The notes under the pieces are model-generated. The model was given only the letters and a program-made list of their open reading frames with translations, did not search any database and was not told the origin of the DNA. From Conus ventricosus (taxonomy: Eukaryota; Mollusca; Gastropoda; Neogastropoda; Conidae), in the NCBI GenBank assembly GCA_018398815.1, contig CM031600.1, positions 48,029,894 through 48,093,893 of the forward strand: a stretch of DNA of 64,000 nt, read 5' to 3'. Numbering within the stretch: position 1 is the first letter of the stretch; each line of letters begins with the position of its first letter. The translations under genes were made by a program, and so were the position numbers. Positions 44,150 through 55,187 of the stretch are shown here, one piece after another.

Positions 44150-47100
44150 CTCGACTGCAAAAACCCTGCGAGAAAATTCCCTTTTGTTTTTTTTGATAGT
44201 TTTTTCTGACAACAAACACGTACATTTTTGCCCTTTAAAACCCAACAAACTCCTTAAAAAGGGAACAGAAAATTTCCCAACCTTCATCTTTCCAAAAAAC
44301 CTTCTTTTTTTAAACAGTTAAAATGCAAAGGCGAATCTTTGGGATAATCAGATTTGTCGAAACCACCCCCGAAACCCCTTTTAAGCTACTTCCAAATTTC
44401 CCAGTTTTTAAAAATAAAATATCTTAAAGAGGGATTATCAATAACAAAACTGCCCGAAATCTGTGAAAAAGCACTCTGGACTCAGGATACAAGGGCTTAA
44501 AGTAGTCAAAAGAATTCAAACACAAAACTTTATAATTCTAAAACGTAAACCCAATAAAAAGGGGTTTTATAAAATTTGCCCTTTCCCTTTTTTTTCATCA
44601 TTATACCAAAAACGATCATGAAATCCCCTGAAGCCCCTGATTTTTTGGTTTAAAAGCAGTTTAATTGCATCTTTTCTCTGGTGACCAATCTAACCTTTCC
44701 CTTTTGTCCCGGATTCTCCATATTTTTCCCAAAAACAGCTGTTTTTTCATCAGCTTGAAAAAGTTTTTTTTCTAAAAGCACTCGATTTATTCGGGAATAA
44801 AGTGTTTTTCCCATTATGAAAGGGTTTTTCATGAACTTTTCTTGATAAAAAGAAAATTATACGATGAACATTTGTCAACTTCAAACCTAAGGCAAGAAGA
44901 AAAAGGTGACTTCATTCACATAAAAGGGTTTATTTAAAAAATTTGAAAAGTTGATAAAGCCCCGTTTTTTTTGTACTCTGCAGAAAAAATGTTACAAGGA
45001 ACGGGAAAGATAAGTTTTTTTAAAAAACAATATTCAGAACGGTTTTTAAAAAATTTACTTTTACAAATAGAGTAACCAATTTTTGGAAAAAAACAAACAC
45101 TTAAAAACAAACGTGCCCCCGGGTTTTAATGTTTCAAGAACCTCATAGATAACATGAACAAATTAAAAAAAATTTAAGATATGATTTGGGGGAAAAAGTC
45201 TGAGCAAGCCTTGACTGGACCAAGGGTTTATGAAAAAAAAAAAAAAATATAACATACAGAAGGGGCTAAAAAGCCAAAAATAGGCTAAGTTGTATTGATA
45301 CAACCCCCCCTACCTGACCAAAATCCTGATGCCTTAAATAAAATTGAGAACCCCTTTTTTTTAAGACAAAATTTTTTTTTTGCCACGAAGATTAGGGCAA
45401 AAATTTAGGTGGTTCTTTTTTGGGGCCATCTTAGACTTTCGCTGCAAAAGGATAGTCATTATGCGGGCCCCATGGAGTTCCTGAGGAATTCTAAGTCAAC
45501 TTCAAAATAAACCACGCGTTAAATCTGGCGTCAAACTGCTCAACCCACTTTAATTTTTTGAAAAAATTATTCATACCGCCGCCCTGTGTACTTTTTAAAT
45601 TTTGCGAAAGGGAAATTTAAATTGACCCCTTTGCCCATCCATACAATTTTTTTTAAATCTAAATACATGAGATATTTGGCCCTTTTTTAATGGATCATAG
45701 TCGCCCCAAGTATTTTGTTGTTTGCTTTACAGAAATTGGTGCGACCCCCTACAAATTTCCCCCACGAAATTTCCGGGTTTTTCAATAAAACTAAGCATTG
45801 GTAAATCAGAAAAATAAATAAATCTGAACACCAAAAAATTTTAAGAAAGTGTCCCAACCCCTCCCCGGGCGCAGAAAATAAAATGAAACAGGACTAGACT
45901 GTAATTTTTTTTGCAGGTTTTTTCTATAATTTTCAAAGATTTCCCGCCAACAAACAAACGCACCCCTCAAGTATAAATCATGATAGCCCCCTTTGTTTTA
46001 CACCAAATTTCTCCCCACGCATTTTGAGCATGCTGGAAACAAGTCACTGATGCCCTTTTTCCCTTTAAGACTAGAAAAGAACGCACCCTTGGGAAAGGAA
46101 AGTTTTGCTTTCAAACCTTTCCCAACTTTTTCATGTATTCAAAAGGGGTAAAACCCTTTCTAACAAGTTTTGGGTCAAAAAATTCTTCTGTTAGGGGCGG
46201 GATTTTAAAAGGACATAGCCATGACCTAATGAACCCACATGTGCTGCATAGACCCAAAAAAAGGGAACCAATGGTTTTTTTAAAGTGAAACACATGTACT
46301 TTTCTGATAAACTGGCAATGCATGACACCCAAAAGGGGCCGCTGGTTACTGTTTGCATTAAAAGGGTGAGAGTCGTAACCCCGCAATTTTTGTAAAAAGA
46401 ATTGGGCCGCTTCCATTTTTTTGGTTCAAACTTTAGTTGAAATTGCAGTTTTTTGGGCGCTGCTCCTCTAAAACTTTCCACTAATTTGGATCATGGTCCT
46501 TACGTCGGTTTTGGGCTTCCTCACTGTTAGACATTAGTTCAAAAACCAAAAAACCAACAATGTGTGGCGGGAGTCATACGGTTTTGGCTTTGGGGCGCCC
46601 AACCCTTTGTTTCAGATAGTTTAATTATTAAAACAGTCTTTACGCACTTCGGATGCTTCTAAAAAAAGTATTCTGCAGCTTTGGGCCCCCATATAATTCT
46701 GGTTTTAAAAGGGGCGCCACCCCGAACCTAAAAAAGATAAAAAGAAAAAGAAAAAATTCTGATGATTACTCACAAGGGCTGTTTTGGGAATTTTTTCTTT
46801 TGGGGTTGGCCCTTCATAAGGAACAATAAGCGCCCGAAGTCTGCGTAAAAAAAAAAAGGGATTATTTTCATCCGTTTCCTTATTAAAACAAATTTTACTG
46901 CCCTTTTCGGCGAATTAGTTCTGTCTTCAGTAAACCTTGGGCTGATACAAGGGTTTCTTTTTTTCACTCGCTGTTTTAAAAACGGAGGGAATTCTTGTTA
47001 AAAAATTTTCAAACAAAATTTCTTTTTTGTCCCATCCTTTGAAGAAATGCTGCATTAGTCTCTCTTTGTTCGTATAAATGTGTAATGGGTACCCCTGCGG

Positions 47101-47300
47101 GTAAAAAACATCAGTAAAAGCCCAACTTGATTTTTTCGGGTTCGCCAATGGGAGGGAAATTTTTTTTTGGACGCCCCTGAGGGGCTGTAATTTGGGGGGT
47201 TTCCTCTTCCCATGTGTAATTTTAAACCAGTTAGGGGGTTTGTTTTTTTTCTTCAAACGATCAATTTGATCTAAAACTAACGGGAAAGGAAATTCCATTA
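44150..47300 (-). pseudogene. Protein-primed DNA polymerase B, heavily damaged
   Basis: The replicative enzyme of Polintons. Recognisable islands, right to left: IPFFFYADFGRLLFLMKGQP (46967-46800), which matches the exonuclease-I type DFE region; FRGAAPKKLQFQLKFEPKKW (46470-46410), which resembles the conserved Cys/His segment ending in RGAAH..CN; NCGVTT/RGYDSH (46390-46350), the exonuclease-II type YDSH; LTEEFFDPKLVRKGFTPFEY (46210-46130); NDYPFA-like and PNLRG (45480-45370) in the palm; and AVFGKNMENPGQKGKVRLVT (44750-44690), matching the palm motif FGKTMEN. No island is free of errors. Exact ends are unknown and the C-terminus may extend into the gap. Confidence 0.7.
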
Positions 47301-48739
47301 AAGGGTTGATTTAAATTGATGTAAGGGCCAATATTAGTCACTCGTTTTGCTTGTTTGGGGAAACTTTGATGAAAGCCTTGAAAGAACACACCCCCTAAAA
47401 CTTTTTGTTGTCAAAATTTTTTAAATTTTAAAAAATTTAAATTTTCGCTACCAATGCGGGGGGGGGCAGCGGAATGTAAGCCTTGCCAACAATGGCTCAT
47501 ACTTAGCCTTTTTTAAAATTGATCTCTAGATTTTTTCGCCCCCGCCCCAACCAGAGCCTCTCTTTTTGGCTTCTTCAGGGGCCCAAACATCAAACTGTGA
47601 AACAGGGTCTGCCCAACCAGGGGTTAAATTTCATTTTTAGAAAAAATAGTTTTTTGGGTTTAAATTTTAGACCCAGATTTCTGGGTTTTCTTCTTTTATT
47701 TTTATATAGTCATTAACAACAGCTAACTTTATTTAACGGGCGGGTCTATTGTTTTTAAACCTGGAATTTGGGAAAATATTTTTGAACAACACTTCCCTGT
47801 ACTTTTGCTGAATCAATGACTTCTAGTTTAAAAATCTTTTTAAACCCTTTTGACAAACGCTCCCCCTTAAGCATTCCTTAAACAATTCGTCCTGGACCTT
47901 TTTTTTAACCTTACCCAAATTTTTAAATTTCTTTTCTAACTAAACATGTTTATTTAAAAAAAAAAAAAATTTACTTAATCAAAACAATACAAGGGCCCTT
48001 TTGTGCTTGGACTCATAAACAAAGTATAAACCCCCTTTTGGGGGTTTTAATGTAGCGGTTTTAACAGAGTTTAAATGTTTCTTTTATTTTTTTTTAAACT
48101 TTCTTTTTTAAACTGATCGGTGTCTGCTGTTGAAAAATTTTGTCCTTCCCCTTTCTTTGAAACAAACTTTTGTCTTTTGTAGTCCTAAAAAATCAGTCCT
48201 GTAAACGATTTAAATTTTTTCCCTCCGTGATTTTTTTGGGGGTCAGCTAGTGCTTTATTTATTGCCATTTTTGAAGGAACAAAGTTTAGCTGTTATTAGT
48301 TGAACCATGGCGTGTGTTTTTGGAGTTTATTTTTTTTATTTTTTTGCCCCAGTACTTAAAACAAGAGCACAGGCCAAGAGCTAAAGAAAAGGGCCGCCAA
48401 AGAGGTAAACCCGGGGCACCTACGGCCTTTTTGCTAAAAAACCAAACATTTTGCCCCCTTCTGATAAACCACTTATAGTTGATGTTCCATATTAACAAAT
48501 GAAAACAACTTTAAAAGGGCAGCAGAATCCCTTCTTTTGGGGTTTTGCGGGTATTTTGAAAGGTCCTGCTCTATTTTTTTTGCTTTTGGTGTAATTTTGG
48601 TTTAATCGGGGAAAGTTTTTTAAATTTTGGGGGTTTTTTCTACACCCCTTTCCCTCTGGCGACTCTGGCGCTGTGGGCACTTTTGGATAAATCAAAACCG
48701 ACATGCTTTTTTAAAAATAAAAAAAAATTTGGGATTTTA
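47301..48739. other. Damaged region between polymerase and capsid genes
   Basis: Corresponds in position to the small genes left of the capsid gene in element 1. A Gly/Pro-rich hydrophobic stretch on the minus strand (48430-48290) may be the membrane protein. I see no Walker A motif, so the ATPase seems absent here. Confidence 0.4.
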
Positions 48740-50075
48740 TTCTTCTAATCTGTTATCTTGAATATTCAGCTGCGCAATCAAAATATTAAAAAAAAAATAC
48801 ATTAAGCGGTTTTATCGACATCTTTTTTTTTATCAATTTTTAAAGTTTTTTTATGTCTCTTTACAGTTTCCCCCCGCTTTCCATTTAACTGAATTTTCCC
48901 CCTGTTTTACCCCCAGGTCAAACCCCTAAACCGTATTTCGTTGTTAAATAATCATCAAGTCAAAAACTTGGGGGGAAGATGTAATTCCCTTTTTACACAA
49001 GGTCAACTGGTTTTGGGTTTCTACAAACCCCCCGCCCCAAACGTTTTCTTTTTTCAAACAAAATGCGATAAGGTTTTAAAGAAAACCCCTTTGCGGTAAA
49101 ATTTGGTTAGGACTACCCTCCAAATTTTACAATTTCACTTTTGTTATTTTAGGGTTAATTTAAAATTTTTATTTGTCTTTTGGGAAAGGGACTTCCAAAC
49201 TACCCACAGCAATTAAAAAACCTTTTTAAACGATTTTTGCTGTGGCACTAAAACTAAAATTCCATATAAATGTCCCTTTCCCCCGCTTTTTGGGTATTTT
49301 TTAATGATAATCACTCTTTCTAATAAATTTCTAATTTTGTCTTATATTGTTTCTCGATCACCCGCTAATTAGGGGTTGCTAAAAATGTCAAACTCTAACA
49401 AAATTCAGAAAAGCGTAACTTTGCTTCGGTGTCTGTAATATAAATTTAAAATAAATTTTTAGTCATTAAAAGTTATTTTTTTAACAATCTTCCTTTTTAA
49501 ATTCCCCCTTTAAAGTTTTGGGGCATGCCTTTTAACAAATCAAAAACCCAAGGGGATGGGAAAAACGAAATTCCATACGCCTAACTTACAGCTACATACT
49601 TTTTTTTGTCTTTAGCATCTTCAGCGCCCCATTTTATGTTTTAAATTGCTTCTTTTATTTTCGATTCCTTGAAACGCAAGATCAGCCCTTTCAATTTCCC
49701 CGGGGGGCCATAGATCAAAAATGGTTAAAAAAAATGTCCCGCATTATGTAAAGAAAAAATTTTTTGCCCCTCCCAAGGTTTTTTTTAGAAATTTTTAAAA
49801 GATTGCCCGCCCCAGATTTTTTTCAACGTCCTGTTTTGGGCTGTTGTTGAAGCGAGTTTTTATTTTTAAAGTAAGACGCGCAGAGCCGGGACAATCACTT
49901 CATCTGCTCCTAGTCCCGGGAAAATTTTACAAATAAGGGAAATTTTATCTGCAAACAATAAATAATGGGGTTATTTGAAAAAAAAATATTCCCTTTTTTT
50001 CCCCCTTTAACCCAAAAGGGTCTTTCAGTCTTCTATGCGGGGCCAAAAATTGAAAACCCTATGCTTTGACATTTT
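48740..50075 (-). pseudogene. Capsid protein of element 2, heavily damaged
   Basis: DNA similarity to the element-1 capsid gene can be followed from its start (near 50075; compare 18613) through a stretch near 49870-49920, matching 18430-18475, to the C-terminal part at 48750-48980, matching 17365-17580. Inflated homopolymers break every frame. The assignment rests on collinearity, not on readable protein. Confidence 0.55.
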
Positions 50076-50639
50076 TTTTTTTTAAAACCAAAAAAAAAAA
50101 AGTTAATTATTTAAAAACCCTGGCAGGGATTGAAGATGAAGATTATTATGTTTTTGATCCTGGAGACGCATGAGTGAAATGATCCCTTTGACGCGAAACG
50201 TCCCGCGCACTCAAAGCTGCGTAATTAAAAAGAAAGTAAAAGGTTTGACATTGGGACCAAAGTTTAGGGGCCCGAAGCTTTTCCCCAATTTATAGCCCCG
50301 GAAAGGGTTTTGAAAAAAATGAAAGAGGGCCCTTTTGTATTTTAAAAAAAAAATCAAGGAAAACGTGTTCCCGGGTTAAACCTGAAAAAAGACCCCCTTA
50401 AATTTTGTAGGTTTTATACAAATTTAAACCCAAAAACTTTAAAGGGGAAAGATCGAAAACGCCTTGGGCATTTCCCAAAACCCAAAAATTTGATAGGGGG
50501 GCTGGTTTTTTAAACTTAAAACACACTACGGAAATCCCCAAAAGATAACCAAATACAAAACTTGGGAAATTAAAAAATTTAAGTCCCAAAAAGCCCGACA
50601 AAAAAATAAACCCGAAACCAATTTTTTTAAAGAAACAGC

Positions 50640-51330
50640 CCTTAAAAAAAATACACGACCCACCGCTAAACCCTTTCGAAAAATAACAGCCCTTATTCCC
50701 TGCTTTAAGAACATTAGAGGGGAATTAAAAAAACAATTTGCAAAAATGGGGTTTAAATTTGATGACATATAAAAAGAGAAAAAAAAAAACTCTTGGGCTG
50801 ACGACTCCAAATTGGAAACCGGGGGTTAAAAGAAAGAATAACCCAAACACATGATCTTGAACAAAAAGAGATTTAGCAAGACTAGAAGTGTTTGTCTGCA
50901 ACCGAGAACAATTTTCAACTCAAGTGAACAGGAAAAAGAGAAACCCAACCAAAAAAAATTTTTTAAAGAAACACGACACTACAGAACGAATACAAAAACT
51001 GTTTTTAAAAGCAAGGGGGTCACATTAAACAAGCGTTATAAAAGCCCTTTTGGGTTTGCAATAATCCCCGGTGTTGGCTTTTTCCGGTTGGGGGGGTTTA
51101 AATTTTATTACCCCCCACCATCGCCTCCATCGCCAACCCCCCGATAAATCCCGGGTAAAAAAACAACTTTTTACCACTTTCGGGTTTATTAAAAAAAATT
51201 TGCCATAAAGCATAGACTCTTTACCCGGTATATTTTTGGGAGGGTCGTTTTCTGGCTTTTTTCTAAAATGCAAGCAAAATAAATTTTGGGTTTATGCTGG
51301 CAAATTATGGACAAAAGTTCTCTTAATAGT
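50640..51330 (+). pseudogene. Coiled-coil membrane gene of element 2, damaged
   Basis: DNA matches to the element-1 gene at 20870-21310: acattagaggggaattaaaa (50710), a Lys/Gln-rich coiled-coil region to 50960, a damaged membrane segment (51055-51085) and the proline-rich linker (51110-51150, spaced CCACCATCGCC). Broken throughout. Confidence 0.6.
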
Positions 51331-51639
51331 TGGGTTTACTTTTTAGTAAGATAAAGGCCAAAAATCCCAGGGCCGTTAATCCCCCAAAAACAATTTCCGC
51401 CCCTTTTTTTATTCATGGTCATTATTTTTTTCGTCCGCGGCCTTTTTCCGAGTCCCTTTAATTTGGGCCTTTTTGGGTTTGGACCCTTTGGGGGTTGGTG
51501 ACTTAATTTTTGGGGGGGCGGCTTTTTTGTTTATTGTTTTTTTAAAATTACTGGCTCAAATTTATTTGTTTTTTCCAAAACCCTTTTGTTTATTTTCCCG
51601 CAACAAAAATTTATCATTGTTGTAGTTCATTATTGTTCC

Positions 51640-52470
51640 TACCTGGATCGAGGCCAAAGGTCATGGAAAAACCAGTGCCAACAGCAAAGTCTACTTTCGA
51701 TCTTGGGGAATTGTAAAACAAATTTTGGGACCTTTTAAAACTTGAAGGCAAATTTAAATGTAAAATTTTTTGGCGTCCCCTAAATTTGCCAAATCTGTTT
51801 TAAGGGGCATCAAAGCCCGTAGAAGGGTCATTTTTCCCGACTTGCCCCGTGCTTTCGAAAACCCAGCAAACACCAAACTAATACGAATAAGTCGTTTATT
51901 TTTATTCTATTCCCCCTCTAGTTAAAGGGCCCTTTGAAGTGTTAAAAAAAATTTTGTCCACGCGTTTTATGCTCTTGCTCTATGGAACCCCCAAAATTTA
52001 AAAGGGTGTGCCGAAGAGAAAGATTTTAAAGGGGGTTCCAGTCAAGTTATACTTTTTTGCGCACGGGGGCCCCCAAAAAAAACGGGGGCCCAAGCCACGA
52101 TTGCGGTCCAACCTTTTTTTCTAAAGGGTGTCTTAACATTAATATTGGGAAATTTGTTTTCAGATCCTTTCAAAAGCCCTTTATGCTATTCTGTTGCTGA
52201 ATGGTTAAACGGGTTTTTCCCTTTGGTAATTTTGCTTGCATTCAGTCAAAAAACGTTTTGAAGGTGTAATAAAAATAAATCTGTACACTGAACCCCCACC
52301 AAAGGGTCAGGTGAGTTAAAAGAACAGCATACGATACTCCACACCCATTGAAAGCACAAAACACAGCAAATTTTTTAAATGGTTTTGATAAAATGCATCC
52401 GGGTGACTGAACCACACTTTCGCGATGTATCTTTTTTTTAAAAGGGGGGTTTAAAATATCTGTTTAATGG
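51640..52470 (-). pseudogene. Structural-type gene of element 2, damaged
   Basis: Collinear with 21681-22695. The sequence near 51810-51890 (ggcatcaaagcccgtagaag) matches 21925-21945, and the flanks follow in the same order. No readable frame. Confidence 0.6.
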
Positions 52471-52859
52471 CTAGTCCCCTTTACCTTTAAAAGGGGCATC
52501 TGGGGGCCCGAAATGACAAGGGGGTCCAGTTTTTAAAATTTTTAAGATTTTAATTGGGGGGCCCCCCAAATATTTTGCAAAAAGTAATTTGAATTTCCCC
52601 TCAATTTTAATTAGTTTTAAAAAAGTTTGTAACAATAACAACTCAAACAGTCCTTCGTTTTTTGAGTATGCTATTGATAACGAATGGGGGGAACCCGAAG
52701 GGTTCCCCTCCATGAAAATTGCTACAAAGTTTGATGGTTTAATATAACTAATCCAAAAACAATAAAAAAATTTTTAAAAAATTAACAAATCCCGGGACCA
52801 AAGTTTTTCCATTAACAATACCGATGGGTTTTTTTTCGGGGTTTTTCCACTAAAAGAAC

Positions 52860-53340
52860 AATGAGTAACCTTTTGACATTACTCTCAAACTTTAAAAATG
52901 CAAATCTAAAAAACAATGTTAACCTTCAAGCCTGAAGAAGAAATATTTTACTATTTTTTAAAAAAGAGCTAGCTAAAATTTTAGGTTTGGGGACTGACAA
53001 TCATAGATTTAGAGTTACACCAAACAAAACTACTTATGAGGGGGAAAGTCTGCTCAATCTTGCATTACATTCATTACTCTATGTTCATTTGGATGAGCTG
53101 AGCACTGATGAAAACTTATATGATGGAAGGCCCTCAACTGTTTTAAGAGCTCTTCCATCAGGGAAAGCTGCATATTGCGATTATGAAATTATACAATTCC
53201 CTAATTTACAGTTTAAAAGATTAGCTTGCGGAAAGGTTCGGATCATTTAATATAAAAATCACAGACAAAACAGGGAAAGTCGTAAAAATGTGATAACCTA
53301 CACATTGTTTTGGAAATAAAATAATAAAACTGTACTAAAA
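52860..53340 (+). pseudogene. Structural-type gene W of element 2
   Basis: The single homolog of the tandem W genes of element 1. Motifs ELAKILGLGTDNHRFRV, YVHLDELSTDENLYDGRPS and TVLRALPSGKAAYCDYEII lie in an open frame 52987-53250; the last codons are shifted. The first part lies in the poor-quality zone. Function unknown. Confidence 0.65.
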
Positions 53341-53342
53341 TA

Positions 53343-53660
53343 ATGTTGCGTGGGCCAGAAGAATCAGGAGTTACATTAGCGCCTGTAAGGTGTATAACCT
53401 TAGAATTAAAAGACCTTGCAGACGTTGCGGACTTTGAACAGAACGGTGAGATAGGCGCTTTGTATGGTTTTGAGTACACTAAAGATGGTGATTATAAACG
53501 CAAAGAAGTTGGCGACAACAAAAAGTTTCCTAAACTAGAACAACTACGCAATCTAGAAGCAAATAATGTTGGCCAGTATGAATATAAAATAGTTCGAAAA
53601 CCTGACCTCAAATGGCACTTGGAACCATATTTAGAATGGGAACTAAAATTGAATTCATAA
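53343..53660 (+). CDS. Conserved Polinton protein, intact, unnamed
   Basis: A 105-residue open frame starting MLRGPEESGVTLAPVRCITL, with LELKDLADVADFEQNGEIGA, YGFEYTKDGDYKRKE, LEQLRNLEANNVGQYEYKIV and the end HLEPYLEWELKLNS. It is one of the few unbroken genes in the window. Homologous to the broken minus-strand gene at 15962-16322. The ATG follows the preceding gene closely. The compact alternation of acidic helix and strand gives no family I can name; neighbours suggest a virion or packaging accessory. Confidence 0.7.
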   Translation: MLRGPEESGVTLAPVRCITLELKDLADVADFEQNGEIGALYGFEYTKDGDYKRKEVGDNKKFPKLEQLRNLEANNVGQYEYKIVRKPDLKWHLEPYLEWELKLNS

Positions 53661-54153
53661 GCCCATTTACATTTTTTAGGCGTCAAAAAAGTTTCAGAAA
53701 AGCATTCAACTCTGGCCCTTTACATGTAATGTCTTATGCCAAGGACAATAGTCGGAAAGAGATTGAATAACGCCGTATGGGAATAAACAGTACATCCTCC
53801 ACAGAAGAGAAACGGTTTTAAAGGAAGCTTCTACAAATTACAGTTCTTTCCACACAGGAAATTAGGAGACACGTTCACAATGATATTTGAAATTTCGTCT
53901 TAAAAGATGTGGAGAGGAATGGAGCTGTGGGCGTCAGTGACATACTTATGAAAGGAATTAATATTAGCTGGCAAAACTTAGACGTTAACCGTCTTAAAGT
54001 TACCATCGTCGTTCTTCACATGGTGAGGATATTAAGGTCATAACAACAAGCAACAAAATCAATATTAGCTTAAATAGAAACAATCTTACAGAACTAAATT
54101 GGATTAATCTTACACATTTAGGCCTCATAGGGTTTTATTATACTGAACAAGTT
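53661..54153 (+). pseudogene. Broken Polinton gene, unnamed
   Basis: Begins with SFRKAFNSGPLHVMSYAKDN (shared with the start of the gene at 15525-15995), then in other frames MGINSTSSTEE, SFYKLQFFPHRKLGDTFTMI, VERNGAVGVSDILMKGINIS and INLTHLGLIGFYYTEQV. At least four frame changes. It directly precedes the ATPase and appears strand-rich. Function unknown; a minor capsid role is possible. Confidence 0.5.
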
Positions 54154-54851
54154 TTGACGGAGAGTATGAATAAAAATAATAACTGGATTAGATTAAATTA
54201 TGTTTATAAAACTATGGAGCAGACGACTTTGGTGTCAATGCCGATGTTAAACTTTATGATAAAATTCCCCTCATTGTTCATTGATTTGTGGACAGACTGG
54301 TTGCGGAAAAACAATATTTGTCTTCGACCTATTACAAACAGTTTTATCGTTATAATTTTGATCATATAGTAATTTTCTGCCCAACACTTAAATGGAACAA
54401 AGCATATAATGATAGAAGGTTTATATAGGCGGATGATGACATATATTTGATTGATCCCAGCAATAAGCTGAGTGAGTGTTTAGAACGCTTTTATAAATTG
54501 TTTGAGGGAACGCAGACACTATTTATTATAGATGACTGTTCGTCAGAAAGAGACATAGTTAAAAAGAGAAACACTTTGTCAAACTGGCTTTCAGTGGAAG
54601 ACATGCTGGGGATAATGTGTGTGGATTTATGTCAGAAATATAACTCCGTTTTAAAAGACTTTAGAGAACAGTTAAAGACTGTAGTTTTATTTCACATGAA
54701 ACACAGAGACGCATTTGATGAATGTATGCGCGAAAATGATGTTATTGAAAATGATCAGGAAAAACACAGGATTAAGCAAAAACTAAAATCTGAAAAGTTT
54801 AGTAAATTAGTATTGAAAACGGATAATCCTACACAGTATGCATGTTTGTAG
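54154..54851 (+). pseudogene. A32-like packaging ATPase of element 2
   Basis: Walker A GQTGCGKTIFVFDLLQ is visible at 54290-54340 (54290-54313 for GQTGCGKT). A frame change follows, then HIVIFCPTLKWNKAYNDRRF and an in-frame stop near 54428. From 54447 the frame is open: LIDPSNKLSECLERFYKLF, Walker B LFIIDDCSSERDIVKKRN, LSNWLSVEDMLGIMCVDLCQ, KYNSVLKDFREQLKTVVLFH and a Lys/Glu-rich end with LKTDNPTQYACL. Where element 1 has SGRH this copy has SVED, so a key motif may be lost. It lies on the plus strand at the element's right end, unlike element 1. Confidence 0.85.
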
Positions 54852-54863
54852 GGTTCACTAGTT

Positions 54864-54948
54864 AGAGAACTGATAAATACCTAGCCTAGGGCAACCGCCC
54901 GAAACTGGTTGAGGGCGGTTGAGCTAGGCTTGGTATTATCAGTTCTCT
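54864..54948. repeat. 85-bp hairpin (imperfect palindrome)
   Basis: Arms of 37 and 36 bases (54864-54900 and 54913-54948) pair with about three mismatches and one bulge around a 12-base loop, gaaactggttga. It follows the ATPase stop by 12 bases. It could end the transcript, be a tiny palindromic transposon, or belong to the element's end. Confidence 0.8.
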
Positions 54949-55066
54949 CCTTTTCTTCACCTTAATATCACGTTGATGCAAAATCAAACCGTTGCTTGAC
55001 GAGAGAAGTCTGCCTGACCTACATACTGCGAAAGCTTTTAGGTATTGCTGCACGGCAGATATGTTT

Positions 55067-55187
55067 TAACGACTACCAGATTTAAACAGGTCACTCAGCT
55101 GGGAATAGCACTTACTTGGGAGCTTTCGACAGACCTCCGTCCGTCTTCTTCAGCGGTGGTGTTGCTACTGGGTTAACTGGAGTTCAG
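55067..55187 (-). repeat. Penelope terminal repeat, left
   Basis: Same sequence as 57631-57753 with a few indels and substitutions. Contains a hammerhead-like core on the minus strand at 55124-55153. Confidence 0.92.
55124..55153 (-). ncRNA. Hammerhead-like motif, left terminal repeat
   Basis: On the minus strand CTGAAGA, one extra A, a 7-bp stem (GACGGAC with GTCTGTC, one G-U pair) and GAAA. This is the hammerhead core order known from Penelope-like elements, with an extra A before stem II. Stems I and III are not clear. Confidence 0.5.

Larger units (their letters stand above)
44001..52980. other. Low-quality, homopolymer-inflated sequence
   Basis: Runs of three to eight identical bases (ttttt, aaaa, cccc, gggg) are far denser than elsewhere. 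Frames are destroyed although the underlying gene order is still readable. The change to normal sequence near 52980 is abrupt. It begins directly at a contig start. Confidence 0.8.
44001..54851. mobile_element. Polinton/Maverick-like element 2
   Basis: A second virus-like element, collinear with element 1 over the capsid gene, the coiled-coil membrane gene, the minus-strand structural gene and gene W, but with a protein-primed polymerase B on the left and the packaging ATPase at the right on the plus strand. Where quality allows (52980-54851) the proteins are only about half identical to those of element 1, so it is a different lineage. Up to about 52980 the sequence is badly distorted by homopolymer inflation. 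Confidence 0.75.

Noticed and set aside
50130..50220. Further hammerhead-like GACGCATGAG...GCGAAAC
   Set aside because: The CTGANGA core is absent and the region is of poor quality.
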